The notes under the pieces are model-generated. The model did not search any database. It saw only the letters and a list, made by a program, of their open reading frames with translations, and was not told where the DNA came from. From Terriglobales bacterium (GTDB lineage Bacteria; Acidobacteriota; Terriglobia; Terriglobales; SCQP01), in assembly GCA_025451775.1 (NCBI GenBank), contig JANWJU010000098.1, positions 1 to 32,948 on the forward strand: a stretch of 32,948 bases of DNA. The letters are read 5' to 3'. The stretch's first letter is position 1; every line of letters begins with the position of its first letter. Of the stretch, positions 1-7,359 are shown piece by piece. Made by a program: the position numbers and the translations under genes.

Positions 1-2
1 AT

Positions 3-770
3 TTCGGCCGCAATCTGCTCTTCCGCCGCAACGTGGTCCGCCATATCCGCCATGCCAACGGGATCTGGCTCGACAGCAACAACATCAACTGCCGCATCAG
101 CAGCAATGTGTTCGCGGACGTGCTCACTGTCAGTGCCGCGGTCCACATGGAGATGAACCTCCAACGGAATCAGATCGACACCAATATCATTTGGAACGTC
201 CGCAACGCCGAGCCGGGCACGCCGGGGCAGCGCGGCTGCGCGGGGTCGGGCATCTTCATCAACGCCACCGATCGCTTGACCATCGCTCAAAACCTGATTG
301 GACGCTGCGACAACTCCGGTATTTTTGCCATCACCCGTCCGGATCGCGCCCGCAGCGGAACGGCCTCGGGGAACAATATTGATAACAACATCTTTGCCAA
401 GTGCGGCAAGTCAGCGATCGTGTTCCTCAACCAGAACAATCAAGCTGACGGGAACCTCTACGCTGCCATGCCGGACCGGTTCCTGGGGTTTTTCACCGGC
501 GGCGCGCAACAGTGGCAGGACTTGCCGGCCTGGCGCCAGGCGCACGGCTGGGACACGCAGGGGGCGCTGGGCGACGTGCAGATTGACTTCGATCCTGACC
601 GCTTGGAGCTGACGCTGAGCAGCAGCCAGCCGTTTCCAAGACACCACGCATTCAATCATATCGAGACGGATATCCTGGGCCAGGCAACCGGGGACACCCG
701 GGCCCCCGGCCCTATTGCCGACCCCGGAGCCAAGCGGTTCTGGCCGGCGGACCCGCGCCGGCGGGCTTGA
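3..770 (+). CDS. Right-handed parallel beta-helix / pectate-lyase-like protein, C-terminal part (5' end outside window)
   Basis: Frame is open from base 3 to TGA at 768-770. Repeated N-rich turns (NGIWLDSNNINCRISSNVF, NQIDTNIIWN, DRLTIAQNLIGRCDNSGIFAI, GNNIDNNIFAKC) are typical of beta-helix coils. Confidence 0.75.
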   Translation, partial: FGRNLLFRRNVVRHIRHANGIWLDSNNINCRISSNVFADVLTVSAAVHMEMNLQRNQIDTNIIWNVRNAEPGTPGQRGCAGSGIFINATDRLTIAQNLIGRCDNSGIFAITRPDRARSGTASGNNIDNNIFAKCGKSAIVFLNQNNQADGNLYAAMPDRFLGFFTGGAQQWQDLPAWRQAHGWDTQGALGDVQIDFDPDRLELTLSSSQPFPRHHAFNHIETDILGQATGDTRAPGPIADPGAKRFWPADPRRRA

Positions 771-778
771 AGAAACTT

Positions 779-808
779 ACGGCGCCGGGGTTCGATTCCC
801 GGCGCCGT
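779..808. other. Perfect 11-bp inverted repeat (acggcgccggg / cccggcgccgt) with loop gttcgatt, between convergent genes
   Basis: Direct reading. The loop region GGGGTTCGATTCCC resembles a tRNA T-arm. Confidence 0.8.
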
Positions 809-839
809 GCCAGCCTTACGCCGGTTGTGTTTCTGCCAG

Positions 840-1991
840 CTAGGCTTTCGGCGTATCCACCCACTTGCGCGTTGTGTTGCTCTCCAACTCGGCCTCCAGA
901 ATTTGCAGCTGCCGCAGGCCGTCGCTGAACTGCGGGTACTCGAGCGGCGCCGAGGCGCTGCCGACCGAAGCGTAGAAGCGGCGGAAGAGCTGCTTGAAAG
1001 TGTCGGGGTAGCCTTCGGCGTGTCCGCCGGGGTAATCGGCGAAGGCGCGGGCTTCGGGTTTCAGCAGGGAAGGATCCTTGAGCAGCTCCTGGTTGTTGGT
1101 GTTGCGGTTCCCGATCCAGAGCTGGTTGGGGCGCTCCTGATCCCAGGTCACCGAACCCAGGGTGCCGTAGATCTCGATGCGCAGCTGGTTTTTGCGGCCC
1201 GCCGAGACCTGGCTCACGGTGAAGGCGCCGCGGGCGCGCTCGCCGAGGTGGAAGAGGCAGGAGCCGAAGTCCTCGGTCGTGATGGGCACCAACTCGTAGT
1301 CTTCGGGCTTCAACATCTTGCCCGAGAAGGTCTCGATCTCCCCTTTGGGCCGCTTGCGGTTCTTGTGGAAGGTCTGCACCTCCGCGCACACCGACTGGAT
1401 GCGCAGGCCGGTGACGTGTTCGGTCATATCGCACCAGTGCGAGCCGATATCGGCCAGGGTGCGGGAGGCGCCGTTGGCTTTTTGGTCGATGCGCCAGTTC
1501 CAGTCGGTGTCGTAAAGCAGCCAATCCTGCGAATATGTGCCCTGGACGACGAGAATCTCGCCCAACTCGCCGGCGGCGCACATGCGGCGCATCTGCTGCA
1601 CCAAGGGGTAATAGCGCAGGTTGTGGCAGGTGGCGTTGCGGAGCTTCTTCTCCGCCGCCAGCGCCACCAGCTTCTGCGCCTCCGCGGCTGAGATGGCAAG
1701 CGGCTTTTCGCAGAGCACATGCTTGCCCGCCTTCAGCGCCGCTTCCGCGATAGGGAAGTGCAGCGCGTTGGGGGTGCATACATGCACGACTTGGATGGCG
1801 GGGTCGTTGATGACCTCCGTGTAATCGGCCACCGCGCGGCCGATGCCAAACTCCTGCGCCAGCTTCTGGGCGGCGGGCAGTTGGGCGTCGGCGATGGCGC
1901 GGATGTCGACCGATCCCAGCCGGCGCAGGGCTTCCACGTGGGCGTGGCCGATGAAGCCAGCGCCGATGACAGCAGATGTATAGGTGCTCAT
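840..1991 (-). CDS. Gfo/Idh/MocA family NAD(P)-dependent oxidoreductase
   Basis: N-terminal Rossmann motif AVIGAGFIGHAHVEAL, EKP motif (HVLCEKPLAIS), GSHWCDMTEHVTG. Start set at MSTYTSAV because SD-like AAGGAAAG lies just upstream. Confidence 0.93.
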   Translation of the reverse strand: MSTYTSAVIGAGFIGHAHVEALRRLGSVDIRAIADAQLPAAQKLAQEFGIGRAVADYTEVINDPAIQVVHVCTPNALHFPIAEAALKAGKHVLCEKPLAISAAEAQKLVALAAEKKLRNATCHNLRYYPLVQQMRRMCAAGELGEILVVQGTYSQDWLLYDTDWNWRIDQKANGASRTLADIGSHWCDMTEHVTGLRIQSVCAEVQTFHKNRKRPKGEIETFSGKMLKPEDYELVPITTEDFGSCLFHLGERARGAFTVSQVSAGRKNQLRIEIYGTLGSVTWDQERPNQLWIGNRNTNNQELLKDPSLLKPEARAFADYPGGHAEGYPDTFKQLFRRFYASVGSASAPLEYPQFSDGLRQLQILEAELESNTTRKWVDTPKA

Positions 1992-2005
1992 GAACTTTCC
2001 TTGAA

Positions 2006-2965
2006 TTACACCCACCAGGCGGCGGCGGGCTGCTCGGCGGGGACGATGGGCAGCAGGAAGCTGGCCGCGCGCGTGAGGCCCTCGTTAGGCGACAACAGGC
2101 TGTCCTCGTGCTCGATCGAGAGGGTGTAGTCGTAGCCGTACATGCGCAGTGTGGAGACGAACTCCCGCCACCACTCCTCGCCGTGGCCGTAGCCGCAGGT
2201 GCGGAAGATCCAGCCGCGGTTGCGCTCGTCGGTGTAAGGTTTGGTGTCCAGCACGCCGGTGAGGGGCAGGTTACGGCCGTAGATCTGGGTGTCCTTGGCG
2301 TGGACGTGGAAGATGGCGTCGCCGAGGATGCGGATGGCGGCGATGGGGTCGATATTCTGCCAGAACATGTGGCTGGGATCGTAGTTGCACCCCAGCGCGG
2401 GGCCGGCGATGGCGCGCAGCTTCAGCATCGTCTCCGGGCTGTAGGCCACGAAGCCGGGGTGCATCTCGATGGCGATCTTGACGCCGTGGTCGGCGGCGAA
2501 CTTGGCCCGCTTCACCCAGTACGGTGTCACCACCTCATCCCACTGCCACTTCAGCACGTCGAGGAAATCGGGCGGCCAGGGGCAGGTGACCCAATTGGGC
2601 TGTTTGGCCGCGGGCGAATCGCCGGGGCAGCCGGAGAAGTCCACCACCACGGGCACGCCCAGCTTCTCGGCCAGCAGGATGGTCTTCTCATTCACCTGCT
2701 GGTCGTGCTTGGCGCGGGCCGGATCCGGGTGCAGCGGGTTGCCGTGGCAGCTCAGGGCGCTGATGGAAAAGCCGTGGTCGGCGAGCGTCTTTTTGAACGT
2801 GTCCAGCTCAGCCTTGTTGTCGAGCATGGAGAGCTTGCAATGGGCGTCGCCAGGATAGTTGCCGGTGCCCAACTCGACCGTGCTGATGCCGACCGATTGC
2901 AGCTTCTTGAGAACTTCAGGGAGAGAAAAATTCGACAATAACGGGGTAAAAACGCCGACTTTCAA
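2006..2965 (-). CDS. Sugar phosphate isomerase/epimerase (xylose isomerase-like TIM barrel), probable TTG start
   Basis: MKVGVFTPLLSNFSLPEVLKKLQSVGISTVELGTGNYPG; IAIEMHPGFVAYSPETML; YDPSHMFWQ; HVHAKDTQ; LSIEHED. Perfect GGAGGTGATC SD 5' of the TTG. Confidence 0.92.
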   Translation of the reverse strand: MKVGVFTPLLSNFSLPEVLKKLQSVGISTVELGTGNYPGDAHCKLSMLDNKAELDTFKKTLADHGFSISALSCHGNPLHPDPARAKHDQQVNEKTILLAEKLGVPVVVDFSGCPGDSPAAKQPNWVTCPWPPDFLDVLKWQWDEVVTPYWVKRAKFAADHGVKIAIEMHPGFVAYSPETMLKLRAIAGPALGCNYDPSHMFWQNIDPIAAIRILGDAIFHVHAKDTQIYGRNLPLTGVLDTKPYTDERNRGWIFRTCGYGHGEEWWREFVSTLRMYGYDYTLSIEHEDSLLSPNEGLTRAASFLLPIVPAEQPAAAWWV

Positions 2966-2967
2966 AG

Positions 2968-3016
2968 ATCACCTCCGACTGGACAACGCTAGCAGCGTAG
3001 CGCAGCCGGAGGTGAT
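2968..3016 (-). promoter_or_regulatory. Leader hairpin overlapping the SD of the downstream isomerase gene (14-bp stem, nested 5-bp hairpin in the loop)
   Basis: 2968-2981 atcacctccgactg versus 3003-3016 cagccggaggtgat (13 Watson-Crick pairs plus one G-U as minus-strand RNA). Inner hairpin acgct-agc-agcgt at 2986-2998. Confidence 0.75.
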
Positions 3017-3027
3017 TCGCAAGGCAA

Positions 3028-3045
3028 AACCAGCGCCCGCTGGTT
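3028..3045 (-). terminator. Hairpin followed by TTTTGCCTT on the minus strand, just downstream of the TonB receptor stop; weak intrinsic terminator or processing hairpin
   Basis: aaccagcg-cc-cgctggtt inverted repeat. The minus-strand continuation is TTTTGCCTTGCG. Confidence 0.45.
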
Positions 3046-3049
3046 GCGC

Positions 3050-6000
3050 CTACCAGTGCAGGCGCAGCCCTAATTCCATCTGCCGGGGACCATTTTGGGT
3101 GCCCGTGATGGTGCCGAAGTCGGCTGGATCTTGCAGCATCAGGCTGGGGTCGGCCCAATTGACGTGATTGAAGGCATTGGTCATCTCCACGTTGAAGGTC
3201 GCGCCCAAACGCTCAGTGACTTGGAAGTCTTTGCGCAGATTCATGTCTACGTTCCAGAACGCCTGGCCATAGCCAAAGATGGTGGTGCGGGAGTGGTCCT
3301 GCCCCAGGATGGCGGGACGGAACGAGGCCAGCACCGCCGCCGGGTCGGCAAAGGCATTGATGCCGGTGCCGCCGCCGGTGGGATCTTGGTTGGCCCCCAC
3401 GACGCCGTTGCTGGTGAAGTTGAAGTGCGGAGTCACCTGGGGAATGGATTTGAGCGGGATCGCCGAGACATCGTTATCGGAGTTGACGGTAGGGGAGCCG
3501 TACTCCTCCCACGATCCGTCAATGACCGAGAGCGGATCGCCGCTGTGCCAGGTCAGGATGGGGGCCACCGACCAGCCCCCGAACAGCCGTCCCTCCCAGC
3601 CCGCGCCCTGGTAAGGGATTTGATAGAGCGCGGTGATGTTGGCGATCCAGCGCAGGTCGTAGAGAGACGTGCCGTAATCGGCGGTACGGCTGAAGGCGTC
3701 AACCGTCTGCGAGCCGCTCGCCGCCTGGTAGTAGGCGCCCATGTCGAGGGCGTGGGACCAGGTGAGGTTGCCATCGAGCGTGAGCCCGTTGGCGGCCCGC
3801 TTTTGCAGGCTGAGGACGCCGGCGTTGTAGGTCGAGCGGCCATTCGAGGAGGCCAACTCGGCGCCGCCCAGCCCCTGGCTCTGAATCAAGGCGGGGCCGA
3901 AGACCCAGTGGTTTTCCAGATCACCCCAGAGGTTGGCCACGTTCTGGAGGCCGATGTTGTTGGTGCCAGTGGGGCCTTCGGCGGCGGCCACGGCGGCGGT
4001 GCAGTTGGCGGCATTGGCGCAGAAATTTCCGGGGCCCTTGGCCAGCGCTGCTTCAAAAAACGGTTGCGGGGTGACGGCGCTGGGGCTGATCGATGGGTCG
4101 GCGTTGAGCTGGTTGGCGAGTGCGGCGTAGGCTTGGGCGAAGGATTGGCCGCCCAGGGTCATCATGTAGGGCACTTGGTTGAGGTCTTCGGTGCGGTACT
4201 GATGCCGCTCCCAGCGGCCCACCCAGGCGAGTTGCAAGATGGTGTTGCCGGGGAGTTGGCGCTGCAGGCTGACGGTGAACTCGTCAATCGCTGCCGGCTG
4301 GAAATCGGGGGAGATGCTACCCCCGCTGGCGATGGCGGCACTGTTTACCCCGGGCTGAATGGGCGTTGCCAGCGTGGCCGGCAGCGCCGGCAGCGGGGCC
4401 ACGTTGCCGTCGGTACCGAGGCGGAAGGCGGTGGCGGCCGTCTGCGTGGCGGTGCCGTTACAGGCTGCCGCCGAGCTGGTCACGCTGGGTGAGTTCACGC
4501 CGTAGCAGGTGGCAGCTTGGGCGAAGCCGACGCCGTTGAGCGGGGAAATCACCAAGGTGGTGCCGTTGCTGCGATCGTAGACGCGTCCCCAACCGGCGCG
4601 CAGCACGCTGGCATCGCTGCCGAACAGGCGTTGCCTCCAACCCCCGCCAAAGTGCGGGTTCCAGGCGGCGGCCAGACGCGGGCTGGCGTCCGCGTAGACG
4701 GGGTGGAACGGATACTGACCCAGGCTCTTGACCGCGCCCACCGGCTCATAGCCGAGCACCGGATTATAGTTCTGACCCGCCAAGGCGGCCTTGGCCTTGG
4801 CGCTCAGATAGCCGATGGTGGTGATGGGGGTGCCATTGCCGTCGACCAAAATATCCTGCGCGCCGTTTTGCTCGACCGGCGGCATCTGCGCGCCCCAGTT
4901 CACTCCATAGGTTAGTGTCAGCCGCGGCGTGATGTGCCAACTGTCGCTGGCATAAATGCTCCAATTGTTGATGGCGCTGGTGGCGCCAATGGGGGTGCCC
5001 TGCGGTTGCAAGGTGAGGTTGGCGCCGGTGCGGCTGCCCACCACCTTGGCGCTATCCAGGGTGCCGATGGTCTCGTAGTAGAGCTGATCCCATTGGGCGG
5101 AGGTGGCGGCGATACAGTTGGTGAGGAGCGTGGCCGTGCAGGAGGGCGGGCGGTAGTCCGCGGAAGCGAGAATGCTGTGAGCGCCGCCCAGCGTGTATTC
5201 GGGCGTGGTCAGTGCCCCGCCGGCGTCGTCGCGGACGAACCGCACCCAGGTGTGGTCCCAGTTGGCGCCGAATTGCACCAGATGGTTGCCATGATTCCAG
5301 CTCACGTTGTCGCTGTAGTTCCAATCGTGGCCGTTCCAGGTGCGCTGGCGGGCGCCGGGCCAGTTGATGTTCACGGGATCCAGCCCGCCGGTGATGCCGC
5401 CGCCGACGCTGACGCCGGCGGGTACGCCCGGGATCAGTTGGGGCACGCCACCGGTCTGCCACGACCACCAATTGCGGACGTAGTTGAAATGGAATTGATT
5501 GACCAGGTTGGGTGTGATCTGGCCGGTGAGCGCGGTGACGAAGTACCGCGGCTGCACCGGATGCACCGAAGTCAGCCGCGGCACGCCCAGCGTGTCGCCC
5601 GGTAAAACCCCGCCCCAGTCAAACTGCGGATAGCTGCTGGTTTCCGGATCAACCGACTTGTCCATGCGATAGCTGGCCATCCATTGCCAATTGGAGCCGA
5701 AGTCATGGTCCATGCGCGCCACGAAGCTGTTGTCGCTGGTGGGGATGCTCACTTGCTGGCTGTCGCCAATGGTGTTGAGGCCGTCGCCGACGGAAGTATT
5801 GTTGCCCACCGGCATGTACTTCGACCACAGCCCGCTTACCAGCGGACTGATGCCGATTTGGCGGGGATCGCACGGCTGTCCGCCCGTGGGCCCACAGGCG
5901 GTGGAAGTGGCCAAGTCAAACTGCTCGACCACCTTGTTGCCGTCGCGGAATTGCAGGATGCCTTGCCGCATCAGAGCCGAGGGCACGATGGTGGTCTCCG

Positions 6001-6982
6001 TCTGCGACAGCGGAAAGCGCCGGCCCTCGAAGTTCATGTAGAAAAACGTCTTGCCGCCCAGCATGGGAGGGAGCAGCGGTCCGCCCAACGCGCCGCCAAA
6101 CCGGTTCTGATGATTCTTCTGCTGATGGATGCCCAGCCGGTTGTCGTTCCAATCGTTGGCGTTGAGCCAGTTGGCCTGATAAAAGTCGTAGAGTGAGCCG
6201 TGCCAGGCGCTGGTGCCGCGCTTGGTGACCATCATCACCTCGCCGCCGGAGGCCGTGCTGTAATCGGCGGTGGGGTTGTTGGTGGTGACGCGGATCTCCT
6301 GGATGCTCTCCACCGGGGTGGGCACGACGCCGGAGCCGGAGTTGTTGCTGCTGAAGCCGGCGGTATAGAGGGCGCCGTTGCCGTCAATATCGCTGGTATT
6401 GTTGCCCCCGTCCAGCAGGTAGGTGTTCTGATCCTTCAAGGCCCCCGAGATCTCGCCTGCGGGGTTGGTGTTGCCCTGGTAAATCAACAGCGACGAAGCA
6501 TCGCGGCCGAGGTTGGGGAGCGCCAGGGCGGCATCGCCGGAGAGCGCCGTGCCGAGGGAGGCGTTCATGGTCTGCAACTCGGCGACGGGCGAGGCGCCGA
6601 CCTCCACCGTTTGATTGACGGTGCCAACCGTGAGCCGGACGTTTTCGGTGAGTGCCGCCGCCACGTTCACCGCTTGTCCGGTGATGCGGGCGGATTGGAA
6701 CCCGGCTTTGTCCACGCGCAGATCGTAGGTGCCCAGCCTGACCGCGGGGAAAAGGTAGCGGCCTGCGCTATTGGTCTGGACCGTGCGTATCACGCCCGTG
6801 GCATTGTCGGTCAGCGTGACGTTAGCCGCGGGAATCGCGGCACTGCTCGGATCGGTCACAGCCCCCACAATCGTGCCCGTTGCCGTGGCTTGCCCCTGCA
6901 GGCGCAGAGCGCCGCCGCCAGTTAATCCCAGCAAAATCACTGCTGCGCACGCCCAGCGCCAGCTATCAGTTAGTCGGTGCAT
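3050..6982 (-). CDS. TonB-dependent receptor, Oar-like, with N-terminal carboxypeptidase-regulatory-like domain
   Basis: Signal peptide, then GTIVGAVTDPSSAAIPAANVTLTDNATGVIRTVQTNSAGRYLFPAVRLGTYDLRV; plug-like region; C-terminal GPRQMELGLRLHW ending in an aromatic residue. Confidence 0.94.
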   Translation of the reverse strand: MHRLTDSWRWACAAVILLGLTGGGALRLQGQATATGTIVGAVTDPSSAAIPAANVTLTDNATGVIRTVQTNSAGRYLFPAVRLGTYDLRVDKAGFQSARITGQAVNVAAALTENVRLTVGTVNQTVEVGASPVAELQTMNASLGTALSGDAALALPNLGRDASSLLIYQGNTNPAGEISGALKDQNTYLLDGGNNTSDIDGNGALYTAGFSSNNSGSGVVPTPVESIQEIRVTTNNPTADYSTASGGEVMMVTKRGTSAWHGSLYDFYQANWLNANDWNDNRLGIHQQKNHQNRFGGALGGPLLPPMLGGKTFFYMNFEGRRFPLSQTETTIVPSALMRQGILQFRDGNKVVEQFDLATSTACGPTGGQPCDPRQIGISPLVSGLWSKYMPVGNNTSVGDGLNTIGDSQQVSIPTSDNSFVARMDHDFGSNWQWMASYRMDKSVDPETSSYPQFDWGGVLPGDTLGVPRLTSVHPVQPRYFVTALTGQITPNLVNQFHFNYVRNWWSWQTGGVPQLIPGVPAGVSVGGGITGGLDPVNINWPGARQRTWNGHDWNYSDNVSWNHGNHLVQFGANWDHTWVRFVRDDAGGALTTPEYTLGGAHSILASADYRPPSCTATLLTNCIAATSAQWDQLYYETIGTLDSAKVVGSRTGANLTLQPQGTPIGATSAINNWSIYASDSWHITPRLTLTYGVNWGAQMPPVEQNGAQDILVDGNGTPITTIGYLSAKAKAALAGQNYNPVLGYEPVGAVKSLGQYPFHPVYADASPRLAAAWNPHFGGGWRQRLFGSDASVLRAGWGRVYDRSNGTTLVISPLNGVGFAQAATCYGVNSPSVTSSAAACNGTATQTAATAFRLGTDGNVAPLPALPATLATPIQPGVNSAAIASGGSISPDFQPAAIDEFTVSLQRQLPGNTILQLAWVGRWERHQYRTEDLNQVPYMMTLGGQSFAQAYAALANQLNADPSISPSAVTPQPFFEAALAKGPGNFCANAANCTAAVAAAEGPTGTNNIGLQNVANLWGDLENHWVFGPALIQSQGLGGAELASSNGRSTYNAGVLSLQKRAANGLTLDGNLTWSHALDMGAYYQAASGSQTVDAFSRTADYGTSLYDLRWIANITALYQIPYQGAGWEGRLFGGWSVAPILTWHSGDPLSVIDGSWEEYGSPTVNSDNDVSAIPLKSIPQVTPHFNFTSNGVVGANQDPTGGGTGINAFADPAAVLASFRPAILGQDHSRTTIFGYGQAFWNVDMNLRKDFQVTERLGATFNVEMTNAFNHVNWADPSLMLQDPADFGTITGTQNGPRQMELGLRLHW

Positions 6983-7014
6983 GGTCCCCTGAATATGGCT
7001 TTAACGGTGGCTCC

Positions 7015-7042
7015 ATCCTACGCGACACCGCCACTATGTCAA
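7015..7042 (-). promoter_or_regulatory. Sigma70-like promoter for the TonB receptor gene
   Basis: Minus strand TTGACA - 16 nt - TAGGAT, about 33 nt upstream of the ATG at 6982. Confidence 0.6.
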
Positions 7043-7359
7043 GTTAAAACAACGAGATGGAACACTTCCCGTCACTACATCGGCGGCAGGAAGGGCGGAC
7101 TTGAGGTGCCACCTCAGATCGGCGCAGGCCTCACGACGTAGAGACTCTGGGAGACGCTGATGTGCCGCCTGACGATTAAAGCGCCCCCGCACGGTCCACG
7201 CCACACCATCGCAGTCGGGCAGACGGTGGTCTGGCCCGCAAGGATCAAAACGCCGCCTCCATGCGGTGGCGAGGCCATGGGGTTTTTGCATGGCGGCGCG
7301 CACGGGCGCCCGCGGGCGGGTCAGGCCGCCGCCCTATACTAGAATTTTGTGGCCACGCC

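Noticed and set aside
779-815. Complete tRNA gene ending at ...TTCGATTCCCGGCGCCGTGCCA
   Set aside because: No matching 7-bp acceptor 5' strand or anticodon arm found upstream; spacing from T-stem to CCA is wrong.
807-1691. 294-aa plus-strand ORF and 712-1779 minus-strand ORF
   Set aside because: Alternative frames of the Gfo/Idh/MocA gene.
3095-4492. 465-aa plus-strand ORF (and similar ones at 4934-5605, 6200-6925)
   Set aside because: Antisense to the TonB receptor; no domain, compositional shadow.
7043-7334. Possible gene remnant or ncRNA in the TonB receptor-metG intergenic region
   Set aside because: Short ORFs (89 and 60 aa) show no recognisable motif, and no clear structured RNA was evident by eye.
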